In this document: positions 26,178-35,532 of the stretch, piece by piece
How the letters are laid out: each line of letters begins with the position of its first letter
Numbering within the stretch: position 1 is the stretch's first letter
NCBI GenBank assembly: GCA_030706635.1
Contig: JAUZOD010000027.1
Span: 1 to 52,412, forward strand
Reading direction: 5' to 3'
Source of the DNA: Bacteroidota bacterium
GTDB taxonomy: Bacteria; Bacteroidota; Bacteroidia; Chitinophagales; Chitinophagaceae
Length of the DNA: 52,412 bases
Notes under the pieces: generated by a model
The model's input: the letters and a program-made list of their open reading frames with translations, nothing else
What the model was told of the DNA's origin: nothing
The model's database searches: none
Position numbers and translations under genes: made by a program

Positions 26178-26573
26178 CTAATCGTCGATTTTCTCGGTTT
26201 TTGGTATTTTCAAAGTTGTCGTGTCCATCTTTACCGAACTGTTCCCCTGCAACACATTACGTAAACTCTGAAAATACTGATCCCGGTAGATCATTTCCTG
26301 CTCTAACGAATCAGTTCGTATTTTTAGTTCACGAAGCTCCTTGGTATTATTCATATCCCCATATCCGGGAATATAAAGCTTAAGTGGAGTAAAAACAATC
26401 AAAGCCACTGTAAGTCCGGTTAATAGCACAAAAACCGTGCTGAGAAAAACATATACACTCAGGCGGGAGAGTTTAAAAGTAACCACTTCCTCGTAAGTGT
26501 CGTCATTCATCACCACGAGCCGGTAACGGTTTTGAAGCCGTTTTAAAGTGGAATTGGCATCGAATTTGGCCAT
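26178..26573 (-). CDS. Bactofilin-linked membrane/coiled-coil protein without peptidase domain
   Basis: The 131-residue protein has a cytoplasmic basic region (LQNRYRLVVMNDDTYEEVVTFKLSRLSVYV), one membrane helix (about 38-62) and a short periplasmic helix (ELRELKIRTDSLEQEMIYRDQYFQSLRNVL). The N-terminal half matches the anchor of the M23-type (LytM) peptidases that often accompany bactofilins, but here the reading frame ends before any peptidase domain. The stop is clean and the gene is not interrupted. It may tether bactofilin to the membrane or serve as a regulatory partner of a peptidase coded elsewhere. Confidence 0.75.
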   Translation of the reverse strand: MAKFDANSTLKRLQNRYRLVVMNDDTYEEVVTFKLSRLSVYVFLSTVFVLLTGLTVALIVFTPLKLYIPGYGDMNNTKELRELKIRTDSLEQEMIYRDQYFQSLRNVLQGNSSVKMDTTTLKIPKTEKIDD

Positions 26574-26707
26574 ATTGGGATATTGCAGCTTAAAGATAAC
26601 AAGTTATTGGTTTGCAGGTTGAAACGGCCTTAAAATCGACTATTTTTAAAATAAAAAACCGGAATATCAGTTAATATCCAATTAGTTTGCAATCCTAAAG
26701 GGTCAGG

Positions 26708-29683
26708 GTGAAACGGATCGTTACCTCAGTTATACTTTTTTCGTCTATTTTTTTTCTGAACGGCTTCGGGCAGGAAGGCATTTCCTATGATTTAAAAAAG
26801 CCCGTCAGATATGAAGACCGTACCCTGGGGTACGAGAAAACCACCGAAACAAAATTCAAGACGCCCCGGCGTTTTATTCAGAATACCATAACCCACTATA
26901 ATTTTTACTACAACGCCAATATTAAGCTAAATGAGGTTGTAAGCCGGGCAAAATCCCAGTTCCAGGATAATTTCACCCAGCTTCTTCCTTTTTATAATTA
27001 CAAGCTGGAGACCACGTCCAAAGATAAGCGGAACCTGGATTCTGTAATTGACAAGGTAAATACCGCGATCCTGGTCCGGGATCTGCGCAACGACTGGGCT
27101 GACAACTTGTATATGCTTATGGGGCAGGCTTACTACTACAAGAACAACCTGGATTCTGCCCATATCCTTTTTCAGTTTGTCAATTATGCATTTGCCCCAC
27201 GCGAAAAAGATGGTTATCCCATTCCCATCGGCAGTAATTCAAATGCGGATGCCGGCGGAAACGCATTTACCATTTCCACCAACGAAAAAAGGAATATCGT
27301 TAAACGGGCATTCAGCCTCCCCCCCAGCCGGAATGAATCTTTTGTGTGGCAGATACGCACCTACCTGATGCGGGATGATCTTACCCGGGCGTCTGTTTTG
27401 ATTGACATACTCAACCACGATCCGAACTTTCCGGAGCGGCTGCAAGCCTCACTTCATGAGTTGCAGGCTTTTCTTTTTTATAAGCAGTCTGATTACGATA
27501 GCGCGGCATACCACCTCACCGCGGCTTTGGGTAACGCAGCAACCCAGGGTGAGCGCGCCCGGTGGGAATACCTGATTGCCCAGCTTTACGATCGGGACGG
27601 AAAACCAGCCGAATCGAAAGACTTTTATGAGCAGTCGGCCGCTCATACCATGGATCCGGTAATGGAAGTGTATGCCCGTTTAAATGCTATCCGGCAGAAC
27701 AAGGGCAATCATGAAGGGGACGACTATATACGCAAAAACATTGAAGCACTTCATAAAATGTCCAGGAAGGAATTATATGCTTCTTACCGGGATATTATTT
27801 ATTACGCTGCGGGAGAAATGGAATTGGAAAGAAATAACCGTTCCGGAGCCCGCGTATTTTTTAAGAAATCCATTGCAAATTCCAGCAGCGCGGGATCCAT
27901 GCGCGATCAGGCTTTTCTCAAACTGGGTTGGCTCTTTCTCGATGAACGAAAATACCCTGAAGCAAAAAATGCCTATGACAGCATCAATACCGGCAATCCG
28001 ATGATTGCTGATTCCCTGCGTATACTACTGGACCATAAACTGGCGCTCGGACGGGTGGTTCCCCAAATGCAGATCGTACAACGGCAAGACAGCCTGCAAC
28101 GCATCGCTGCCATGACGGAACAGGAAAGAAATGCTTATATCAAAAAAATGATCCGCGCTTACCGCAGACAGCAGGGTCTTTCTGAAGATGAGCAACAGAG
28201 TGCCAATGGGTATGGATTTAAATCGAATTCCACCAACGCGGATATGTTTAACGACAACGCCAATGCCGAATGGTATTTTTATAACCTCTCGCTGAAATCA
28301 AAAGGGTTTAATGAATTCCGCTCGAAATGGGGCAACCGGCCGAATGTAGATAACTGGCAGGTACAGTCGATGATCAACCAACAAAAGGCAGGCAATGTAT
28401 CTGGCACCTTAAATAACCTGAATGGTTCCGAGGCAAACGCTGCTGCACCCGCAGCAGTTGAACTCACGCCTGATGCTCTTCTGAAAAACGTCCCACTCAC
28501 ACCCGATAAATTAAAGAAATCCCGGGATTCTGTGGAAAATGCGTTGTATACCCTGGGAAAAGCACTACAGGATTATATTCCGGACTACCGCATGGCCATT
28601 CAATCGTATGATAGCCTGGAAATCCGGTTTCCGGCCACTCGTTTTTATCAGGAGGCGATGTTCAATACCTATTACTGCTACCTGAAATTGAACGATTCTG
28701 CAAATGCCGCAACAATTTTGGCACTGATGAAGCAACGATTTCCTTCCGGCAGGTATTTGTCACTGATTGAAAATCCGCCCAGCGGTCCGCCAGACCGGCT
28801 GGAGCGCGCCGACGCCACCCATGCCTATGAAAAAGTATATGACGAACTCATCGAAGGCAATTTTGATCAGGCACTGGCAGGGAAAAAGAAACTGGACAGC
28901 ACTTATGGAGATAAATACTGGACCCCGCAGCTCGAATATGTGGAAGCGCTATACTACATGCATACCCGCCACGACAGCCTCGCCAAAGTAACACTTAGCC
29001 ACATCATTTCTAAATTCATGGGAACACCCATGGCGGCCAAGGCCAAAAATACATTGCGTGTGCTGCTGGAGAGGGAAAAAATCGAGGAATACCTGACCAA
29101 TCTCAAAATCAAGCGATCCACTGATGACAGCCTGGCCATGGACAGTAAGAATATGCAACCGAAGATTCCCGTAACCGATTCTGCTGGCATGAACCAGAAG
29201 GCTAAAATAAAAGCAGACAGCAGCCGGCTGGTAAAACAAAAGACCGATACACTGCAATTCAGGAAACCGCCACCTTCCTTTGTTTCTTCATTTACCGCTG
29301 CGCCCGAAAGGCCCCATGCGGTGGCCCTGATCATGGATAAGGTAGATCCCGTTTATGTAACAGAATCAAAAAATGCTTTCGACCGGTATAACCGGGAGAA
29401 TTATTATGGAAAACATTTAGAAATAACCCAGGTAGCGCTGAGTGACAGCATCAAGATGATGGTTATCAACGGATTTGAAAATGCGAACGCCGCCCTGCTG
29501 TATCTGGATAAAACGGAGAAAGTTACGGGCAGGGAAATTTTACCCTGGCTTTCCGCAAATAAGTATTCTTTCATTATTATTGATGATCAGAACCTGACCA
29601 CCTTGCAATCGAACAAGGATATTCAGGCTTATAGAAAATTTTTATCCGTATATTTTCCCGACAGGTTCCCTCCCGCTAAATAA
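26708..29683 (+). CDS. TPR protein, PorW/SprE-like type IX secretion component
   Basis: The 991-residue protein has a signal peptide (MKRIVTSVILFSSIFFLNGFGQ). TPR-like helical repeats run through most of its length: LYMLMGQAYYYKNNLDSAHILFQ, LIAQLYDRDGKPAESKDFYEQSA, FLKLGWLFLDERKYPEAKNAYDS, and EAMFNTYYCYLKLNDSANAA. The conserved block RRFIQNTITHYNFYYNANIKLNEVV near residue 55 is the hallmark of PorW/SprE proteins, which connect the outer-membrane translocon of the type IX secretion system to the inner-membrane motor. Known members are lipoproteins, but I see no lipobox cysteine here. The start is the GTG at 26708 (AGGG upstream). A penicillin-binding protein gene follows after 42 bases. Confidence 0.8.
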   Translation: MKRIVTSVILFSSIFFLNGFGQEGISYDLKKPVRYEDRTLGYEKTTETKFKTPRRFIQNTITHYNFYYNANIKLNEVVSRAKSQFQDNFTQLLPFYNYKLETTSKDKRNLDSVIDKVNTAILVRDLRNDWADNLYMLMGQAYYYKNNLDSAHILFQFVNYAFAPREKDGYPIPIGSNSNADAGGNAFTISTNEKRNIVKRAFSLPPSRNESFVWQIRTYLMRDDLTRASVLIDILNHDPNFPERLQASLHELQAFLFYKQSDYDSAAYHLTAALGNAATQGERARWEYLIAQLYDRDGKPAESKDFYEQSAAHTMDPVMEVYARLNAIRQNKGNHEGDDYIRKNIEALHKMSRKELYASYRDIIYYAAGEMELERNNRSGARVFFKKSIANSSSAGSMRDQAFLKLGWLFLDERKYPEAKNAYDSINTGNPMIADSLRILLDHKLALGRVVPQMQIVQRQDSLQRIAAMTEQERNAYIKKMIRAYRRQQGLSEDEQQSANGYGFKSNSTNADMFNDNANAEWYFYNLSLKSKGFNEFRSKWGNRPNVDNWQVQSMINQQKAGNVSGTLNNLNGSEANAAAPAAVELTPDALLKNVPLTPDKLKKSRDSVENALYTLGKALQDYIPDYRMAIQSYDSLEIRFPATRFYQEAMFNTYYCYLKLNDSANAATILALMKQRFPSGRYLSLIENPPSGPPDRLERADATHAYEKVYDELIEGNFDQALAGKKKLDSTYGDKYWTPQLEYVEALYYMHTRHDSLAKVTLSHIISKFMGTPMAAKAKNTLRVLLEREKIEEYLTNLKIKRSTDDSLAMDSKNMQPKIPVTDSAGMNQKAKIKADSSRLVKQKTDTLQFRKPPPSFVSSFTAAPERPHAVALIMDKVDPVYVTESKNAFDRYNRENYYGKHLEITQVALSDSIKMMVINGFENANAALLYLDKTEKVTGREILPWLSANKYSFIIIDDQNLTTLQSNKDIQAYRKFLSVYFPDRFPPAK

Positions 29684-29725
29684 AAGACGGCAAAGAACCT
29701 TCGATTCAACTGTTAATAAAAAAAC

Positions 29726-32128
29726 ATGCGAAAGGCAAACTCCATATTCTGGAAGATCTTTTTTAGCGGTCTTGGCGTATTCATCATTTTTTTAGCGCTA
29801 ATCAATTTTGGCGCTTTTGGTCCGCTCCCTTCATTAAAGGAGCTGGAGAATCCCTCCATCATGCTGGCCTCCGAGGTATATGCGGACGATGGTACCCTGA
29901 TGGGGAAATATTATAAGGACAAGAGCAACCGCAGCAATGTGGAATACCGCGACATCTCAAAGAATGCCATCAATGCCCTGCTGGCAACAGAAGACAAAAG
30001 GTTTTACGATCATTCAGGTATAGACGGCATGGGTGTATTGCGCGCCGTTGTAAAACTCGGCCGCGATGGTGGTGGAAGCACCATTACACAGCAATTAGCC
30101 AAATACATGCTGGGCCAGGGTTCCAGAAATATGCTGCGCCGGGGTATTGAAAAACTGAAAGAATGGATTACGGCCGTGCGCCTTGAACGAAATTTTACCA
30201 AAGAAGAAATTCTGGCATTATACCTGAATGCGGTTCCTTTCGGGGACAATGTATATGGTATCCGGAATGCTTCCCGTACCTTCTTCCAGAAGGAGCCCGA
30301 TCGCCTCACGGTAGATGAAGCAGCCATGCTGATCGGTATGCTCAGCGGAAATACTTTATACAATCCCAGAAAAAATCCCAAAGCGGCCATAGAACGCCGC
30401 AATACAGTGATCAACCGGATGGTGGAAAGCAACTACCTCGACGAAGCCAGTGCACACCAGTTCAAATTGATCCCGATTGATATGTCCAACTATAAAAAGC
30501 TGGATGAGAACAACGGACTGGCTCCTTATTTCCGGGATGTGATCCGGGATGTGCTAAAGAAATGGTGCAGGGAACATAAGAATCCGGCAACCGGTGAACC
30601 TTATGATTTGTACGAGGACGGACTGAAGATTTTCACGACGATCAATCCCAGAATGCAGATCTATGCAGATGAAGCCGTGGCCAAACAAATGCCCGCGCTG
30701 CAGAAAATACTGAGCGCGCAGCCCTCATTGAGAAAAGGCGCCGTTTGGAAAGATCATCAGAATATCTTGGAATCACTCATACGCAACAGTGAGCGCTGGC
30801 AGTCTATGGAGGACGACGGAATACCTGCCGCTGAAATCCGTAAAAGTTTTGACAGGCCGGTGCAAATGAAAGTTTTTGCATGGAATGTTCAGAGGGAAAA
30901 AGATACGGTAATGTCTCCGCTGGATTCCATCAAATACAACCACCAGATGCTGCAGACCGGCTTTATGGCCATGGATCCGATGAGCGGGGCGGTGAAAGCC
31001 TGGGTCGGCGGCATTGATTTCAAAACCTATAAGTTTGATCATGTTAATATCAATACCAAAAGACAGGTAGGTTCATCCATCAAGCCGTTACTCTATTCCG
31101 ATGCCATTGAGGACGCCGGATTTACCCCGGAGACTCCCTGCGACAACGAGGCGCAGTATTTTGACGGCTTCGGGATGGTGCCCGCCAAAGGGCTTTGCGA
31201 AGGGCACGGCGATACTGTTAGTATGGCCACGGCGCTGGCGTACTCCCTCAATTGTGCTTCGGCCTATATTATGAAGCAGGTAACGCCCAAACGGTTTGTG
31301 GACTTTCTGAAAAACATCAATATACAATCCAAACTGGAACCTTATCCCTCCATTTGTCTGGGTGCCGTGGAAATTTCCCTGTACGAAATGTTATGGGGTT
31401 ATACCATGTTCCCGTCCGGTGGTTTTAGTACTAAGCCTTATTTTATTGCCCGGATAGAAGACAAAAACGGGAATGTACTGGCCCGGTTTGATACGGAAAG
31501 AAAAGAAGTAATCAGCCAGAATACGGCTTATACCATGTGCCGCATGATGCAGGGCACTGTCGACATTGGAACGGCAGCAGGATTAAGGGACCGGCTCGGG
31601 ATTTCGGAAATGGGCGGCAAAACGGGCACTACGCAAAACAATACGGATGCCTGGTTCATGGGATATACACCGCAACTGCTGGCCGGCGTGTGGATCGGTT
31701 GCGATGATAATTTCATCCGCCTCGATGGGCACCTGGGTGAAGGCGGCCATGCCGCGCGACCCATTTGGGAATATTTTATGGCTAAATCTATGGCAGATAA
31801 AGATATTGGACTGAACAGGAAAGCCAAGTTCGTTCAGCCGGAAAATATGAAGAGCGAAATGATGTACGACTACATGAAAATAATCGACAAAACACCGCCG
31901 CCCGGAGCTGAAGGTGCAGATCAGGGCAATGGAAGTGCAAACCAGTATCTCGACACCAGTTCCCCCCGTATTCCAATCGACTCCAAACTTTCCAGTGACG
32001 AACAGAATGTTCTGAAAGAAGCCAATTCCTCTTCAAAAAAAACAGAACCTTTAAAAACGGAAACAACACCGGAAAAGAAAAAGAAGAAAGGGTTTTTTGG
32101 ACGACTCTTCGGTGGGAAAGACAAGTAG
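29726..32128 (+). CDS. Class A penicillin-binding protein (PBP1A-like)
   Basis: The 800-residue bifunctional enzyme polymerises and crosslinks peptidoglycan. An N-terminal anchor helix (residues 7-29) is followed by a GT51 transglycosylase domain (EDKRFYDHSGID with catalytic Glu89, GGSTITQQLAKYML, TKEEILALYLNAVPFG). The transpeptidase domain follows with SxxK at S450-K453 (GSSIKP), the SxN motif (YSLNCAS) and KTGTT. The C-terminal tail of about 90 residues is rich in Ser, Lys and Glu and ends in a basic KKKKKGFFGRLFGGK patch, probably periplasmic and disordered. It may be co-transcribed with the PorW/SprE-like gene. A bidirectional terminator lies after it. Confidence 0.95.
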   Translation: MRKANSIFWKIFFSGLGVFIIFLALINFGAFGPLPSLKELENPSIMLASEVYADDGTLMGKYYKDKSNRSNVEYRDISKNAINALLATEDKRFYDHSGIDGMGVLRAVVKLGRDGGGSTITQQLAKYMLGQGSRNMLRRGIEKLKEWITAVRLERNFTKEEILALYLNAVPFGDNVYGIRNASRTFFQKEPDRLTVDEAAMLIGMLSGNTLYNPRKNPKAAIERRNTVINRMVESNYLDEASAHQFKLIPIDMSNYKKLDENNGLAPYFRDVIRDVLKKWCREHKNPATGEPYDLYEDGLKIFTTINPRMQIYADEAVAKQMPALQKILSAQPSLRKGAVWKDHQNILESLIRNSERWQSMEDDGIPAAEIRKSFDRPVQMKVFAWNVQREKDTVMSPLDSIKYNHQMLQTGFMAMDPMSGAVKAWVGGIDFKTYKFDHVNINTKRQVGSSIKPLLYSDAIEDAGFTPETPCDNEAQYFDGFGMVPAKGLCEGHGDTVSMATALAYSLNCASAYIMKQVTPKRFVDFLKNINIQSKLEPYPSICLGAVEISLYEMLWGYTMFPSGGFSTKPYFIARIEDKNGNVLARFDTERKEVISQNTAYTMCRMMQGTVDIGTAAGLRDRLGISEMGGKTGTTQNNTDAWFMGYTPQLLAGVWIGCDDNFIRLDGHLGEGGHAARPIWEYFMAKSMADKDIGLNRKAKFVQPENMKSEMMYDYMKIIDKTPPPGAEGADQGNGSANQYLDTSSPRIPIDSKLSSDEQNVLKEANSSSKKTEPLKTETTPEKKKKKGFFGRLFGGKDK

Positions 32129-32153
32129 TGGTTATTGAGTTCTCAAAATGCGA

Positions 32154-32176
32154 AAACCCCTGATTAACAGGGGTTT
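32154..32176. terminator. Bidirectional terminator between the PBP gene and tRNA-fMet
   Basis: AAACCCCTG (32154-32162) pairs with CAGGGGTTT (32168-32176) around ATTAA. On the minus strand it is followed by TTTTCGCATTTT, a good tail for the tRNA transcript. The plus-strand tail is poorer. Confidence 0.75.
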
Positions 32177-32196
32177 CGAAAAGTGAAATTTGCTTG

Positions 32197-32268
<72 letters not shown>

Positions 32269-32278
32269 ATGTGGACGT

Positions 32279-32310
32279 CAAATTTACGACCGCTCCCTGT
32301 ACTATCCAAA
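32279..32310 (-). promoter_or_regulatory. Consensus promoter of tRNA-fMet
   Basis: On the minus strand TTTG (32307-32310), 20 bases, then TAAATTTG (32279-32286). Both are perfect matches to the Bacteroidota consensus. The start of transcription falls a few bases before the mature tRNA 5' end at 32268. Confidence 0.85.
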
Positions 32311-32471
32311 GTTATTTTGTGTTCATCGCAATTTTTAACGCTTTACCCCACTACAGAAAAAACCTTTCATGCATACCTTTCCCGGACCCGTCATACGTTT
32401 GCAGGAAATCTCATATTGTACAAAACAGGACGCCTTCTTAAAATAATCTGCGGCTTTTTTATCTTTAGCGG

Positions 32472-33311
32472 ATGAAAGTATTTATTCGGACCCTGGCGTT
32501 GTTCGCCCTTTTCTCTTGCAGGCATGGCGGGAAGACTACAGACGAATTATACTCCAGGCACCTTCAGCGTCAGGTGAAGCTGACGATTCTGCATACTCCG
32601 GCTCCAGGCGACCGTTCGCAATTCAACCTGCTCATTTTAAACGACGGCCAGGATATGGAAAAATTCAGGGTCAAAGAAAGCATGGACAGCCTATATAAAA
32701 AAGGCAGGCTGCTGCCCCTGGTGATTATTGGCATTGATGCGGGAGACAGCCTAAATGAATTTGGCGTTGCCGGGAAACCGGACTACCTGGGTCTTGGAAA
32801 CAAGGCTGGGTTTTATGATGCTTTCATAAATGATGAATTGTACCCCTATGCCAAGAAACAATCGGGTGTGCGCAAGTTCAGGTCCGTTGCAATAGCCGGT
32901 TGTTCGCTGGGAGGACTTTCGGCCTTTGACATCGCCTGGAACCATCCGGACAAGATTAGTAAAGTAGGGATTTTTTCCGGCTCATTCTGGTGGCGGGACA
33001 AAGCTTTGGAAGACAGCAGTTATTCCGACGAAAACGACCGGATCATGTACTCCAGGTTAAAAGCCTCCCGGAAAAAACCGGGACTGCAATATTGGTTTTA
33101 TGCCGGCGGCGAAGAAGAAAAAACTGACCGGGATAAGGATGGTATCATTGACGTCATTGATGACACAAAAGACATCATGGCACTGCTGCAAAGAAAGAAT
33201 GTAGTATTACCTGGTGGGATCGTATATAAAGAAGCGAAAAATGGCCGGCGGGACTATAACAGCTGGAGTGCCGAATTTCCGGATTTTCTTCTTTGGGCTT
33301 TTGGGAATTGA
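32472..33311 (+). CDS. Esterase-like alpha/beta hydrolase lipoprotein, catalytic His apparently missing
   Basis: The 279-residue protein has a lipoprotein signal ending in LFSC (Cys16), so it is anchored in a membrane. It belongs to the putative esterase (esterase D/IroE-like) family. LLILNDGQD is the oxyanion side and GCSLGGLSAFD is the nucleophile elbow with Ser145. An acidic calcium-type loop DRDKDGIIDVID (219-230) sits before the C-terminus. Where relatives carry the catalytic His (G-x-H-D-x-x-[ST]-W) this protein reads GRRDYNSW, with Arg260 from a CGG codon at 33249-33251. It may be inactive as an esterase, or use another His. It is a single gene; no partner is adjacent. Confidence 0.8.
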   Translation: MKVFIRTLALFALFSCRHGGKTTDELYSRHLQRQVKLTILHTPAPGDRSQFNLLILNDGQDMEKFRVKESMDSLYKKGRLLPLVIIGIDAGDSLNEFGVAGKPDYLGLGNKAGFYDAFINDELYPYAKKQSGVRKFRSVAIAGCSLGGLSAFDIAWNHPDKISKVGIFSGSFWWRDKALEDSSYSDENDRIMYSRLKASRKKPGLQYWFYAGGEEEKTDRDKDGIIDVIDDTKDIMALLQRKNVVLPGGIVYKEAKNGRRDYNSWSAEFPDFLLWAFGN

Positions 33312-33362
33312 TAACGTAGAATGAATGAAACCAAATGATTCCGCACTCTACTTTCCATTTAC

Positions 33363-35006
33363 TCAAATCATTTCTCTTTCCAAAACCGGATTCTTGGTGC
33401 GTTTTGCAGCAAACTCCTTAGCTGCTTTGATGAAATGAACAAAGATGGGTTGAGGATTCTCTACCGTGCTTTTTAATTCCGGATGATATTGAACCCCGAT
33501 AAAAAACGGGTGTTCCGGTAATTCAATGATTTCAACCAACCCGCTTTCCGGATTTTTTCCGCTGGCGATCATACCGGCCTGTTCAAATTGTTGCAGGTAG
33601 TCGTTATTGAACTCGTACCGGTGACGATGCCTTTCGGAAATGAGCGGTTTGCTATAGATTGCCTTGGCCAGGGTATCCTCTTTAATGACGCAGGGATAGG
33701 AGCCCAGACGCATGGTACCGCCTTTAATGGTAATTTTCTTTTGATGCTCCATCAGGTCAATGACCGGCGTAGGTGTGTCTGGCTGCATTTCCGTGGAATG
33801 AGCAGCAGTAAGCCCCATTACATTCCTGGCAAATTCAATCACCGCCATCTGCATGCCCAAACAAATCCCAAAGAATGGCAGTCGTTTCTCCCTTGCATAT
33901 TTTACCGCCGTGATCTTGCCCTCCATCCCCCGATGGCCAAAACCCGGAGCCACCAGCAACCCATCCAGGTTTCCTAGTTTTTCCGAAACATTCTCCGGCG
34001 TAATGGACTCACTGTGCACGTTCATGATCTGCACCTTGCATTCATTCATGGCGCCGGCATGTACAAAAGATTCGAGAATGGATTTGTAAGCATCCTGCAA
34101 TTCAATATATTTCCCGATCAATCCGATGGTCACTTTCTGTTTCGGGTGCTTCAGTTTCTCCAGGAACGTCTTCCACCGGCCAAGCTCGGCATCCTGATAG
34201 TGCGTGATATTCAGCTTCTTCAAACAGATCAAATCCAGTTTTTCCTTCATCATCGTAATCGGCACCTCGTAAATGGTGGACGCATCCGCCGCTTCGATTA
34301 CAGCCTCTATTTTTACATTGCAGAAAAGCGCAATCTTTTTCCGGATCTCGGGTGAAAGAGGCTCTTCGGTACGGCAAACAATAATATCCGGATTAACCCC
34401 TTCCTGACTCAGCAGCTTCACACTGTGCTGGGTCGGTTTTGTTTTCAATTCCTTTGCCGCTTTGAGATAAGGGATCAATGTCAGATGAATTACAACACAA
34501 TCTTCCTCCGGCATTTCCCATTGTAGTTGACGCACGGCTTCAATGAATGGCAGCGATTCAATATCACCCACCGTACCACCGAGTTCAGTAATAATCACAT
34601 CGTATTCATTGCGCTGTCCAAGCAATAACATTCTCCGCTTTATTTCATCCGTAATGTGCGGCACAACCTGAACGGTTTTTCCCAGATAAGCACCTTCTCT
34701 TTCTTTATTGATAACGGTCTGATATATCTTTCCGGTGGTAACATTGTTGGCCTGCGAGGTAAAAATATTGAGAAACCGCTCATAATGCCCGAGGTCCAGA
34801 TCCGTTTCCGCCCCATCCTCCGTTACAAAGCATTCTCCGTGTTCGTACGGGTTCAGCGTACCCGGGTCAATATTGATATAAGGGTCAAATTTCTGAATCG
34901 TTACCCGGAGACCTCTTGCCTGTAATAATTTTGCGAGCGAGGCTGCTATAATGCCTTTACCCAATGAAGAAGTAACGCCCCCCGTAACAAAAATAAATTT
35001 GGCCAT
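33363..35006 (-). CDS. pyrG: CTP synthase
   Basis: The 547-residue enzyme converts UTP to CTP using ATP and glutamine. The N-terminal synthetase domain starts MAKFIFVTGGVTSSLGKGIIAASL and has KFDPYINIDPGTLNPYEHGE. The glutamine amidotransferase domain has the nucleophile motif GICLGMQ and the His/Glu motif near FIGVQYHPE. The ATG at 35006 gives the normal length. A longer frame to 35099 would run into the -7 promoter element, so it is untranslated leader of about 85 bases. It is a single transcription unit. Confidence 0.97.
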   Translation of the reverse strand: MAKFIFVTGGVTSSLGKGIIAASLAKLLQARGLRVTIQKFDPYINIDPGTLNPYEHGECFVTEDGAETDLDLGHYERFLNIFTSQANNVTTGKIYQTVINKEREGAYLGKTVQVVPHITDEIKRRMLLLGQRNEYDVIITELGGTVGDIESLPFIEAVRQLQWEMPEEDCVVIHLTLIPYLKAAKELKTKPTQHSVKLLSQEGVNPDIIVCRTEEPLSPEIRKKIALFCNVKIEAVIEAADASTIYEVPITMMKEKLDLICLKKLNITHYQDAELGRWKTFLEKLKHPKQKVTIGLIGKYIELQDAYKSILESFVHAGAMNECKVQIMNVHSESITPENVSEKLGNLDGLLVAPGFGHRGMEGKITAVKYAREKRLPFFGICLGMQMAVIEFARNVMGLTAAHSTEMQPDTPTPVIDLMEHQKKITIKGGTMRLGSYPCVIKEDTLAKAIYSKPLISERHRHRYEFNNDYLQQFEQAGMIASGKNPESGLVEIIELPEHPFFIGVQYHPELKSTVENPQPIFVHFIKAAKEFAAKRTKNPVLEREMI

Positions 35007-35096
35007 AATATAGTAATTAAGACAGCTAAAACCCCGATAAATTAAATGATATGACCTGTTGAATGACGAGTGGAAAACAGTATCCAGAAGGTCATG

Positions 35097-35127
35097 CAAA
35101 CCTACGGCAATTTTTTCACATGCGAAA
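35097..35127 (-). promoter_or_regulatory. Promoter of pyrG
   Basis: On the minus strand TTTC (35124-35127), 19 bases, then TAGGTTTG (35097-35104), a perfect -7 element. The predicted leader is about 85 bases. Confidence 0.65.
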
Positions 35128-35187
35128 AAGCATAAACCCGGATTGTGGATAAATGGAAGATAACAAAGTGAGATATCCGAAGGAAAT

Positions 35188-35391
35188 CTATTTCAGCATA
35201 TTGATGAAAAAATAATCCGGCTTTGTTTTGAGGAGAATGGCCGATTTGGGAATATTGACCAGGTTTTTGCTGATCATCACGATAGTACTCTCAGACGGGG
35301 CTTGCTCCGACTCCCGAAGCTTGAATGCGTGGAATAAAATAACAGCAACAATCTCGGCAACCAATATGATGCCACTCAGGTTCTTTTTCAT
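35188..35391 (-). CDS. Small membrane-anchored protein, unknown
   Basis: A 67-residue protein with an N-terminal hydrophobic segment after two lysines (MKKNLSGIILVAEIVAVILFHAF). A polar stretch and a second weakly hydrophobic helix follow (TIVMISKNLVNIPKSAILL). It looks like a signal-anchored small protein. It lies alone between pyrG and proC with about 180 and 140 untranslated bases on either side. No motif was recognised. Confidence 0.5.
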   Translation of the reverse strand: MKKNLSGIILVAEIVAVILFHAFKLRESEQAPSESTIVMISKNLVNIPKSAILLKTKPDYFFINMLK

Positions 35392-35532
35392 GGGGTTTAG
35401 GATCTTAACAGTTCACGGTATTTCTAAGGGTTTCTCTATAACGACAAATTTCCATCAATATTTTGTCAAATGCAAGTGCCAGCGGCCTCTCAAGGTCAAA
35501 TAAATTCTAAGTAATTGATAACCAGAAAGGCA

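Noticed and set aside
33334-33370. AAATGATT/AATCATTT inverted repeat as a terminator between the esterase gene and pyrG
   Set aside because: The arms are only 8 bp with a loop of over 20 bases and no T tract, so too weak to call.
35007-35099. In-frame N-terminal extension of pyrG
   Set aside because: It reaches the promoter -7 element at 35097-35104 and CTP synthases begin at the ATG at 35006.
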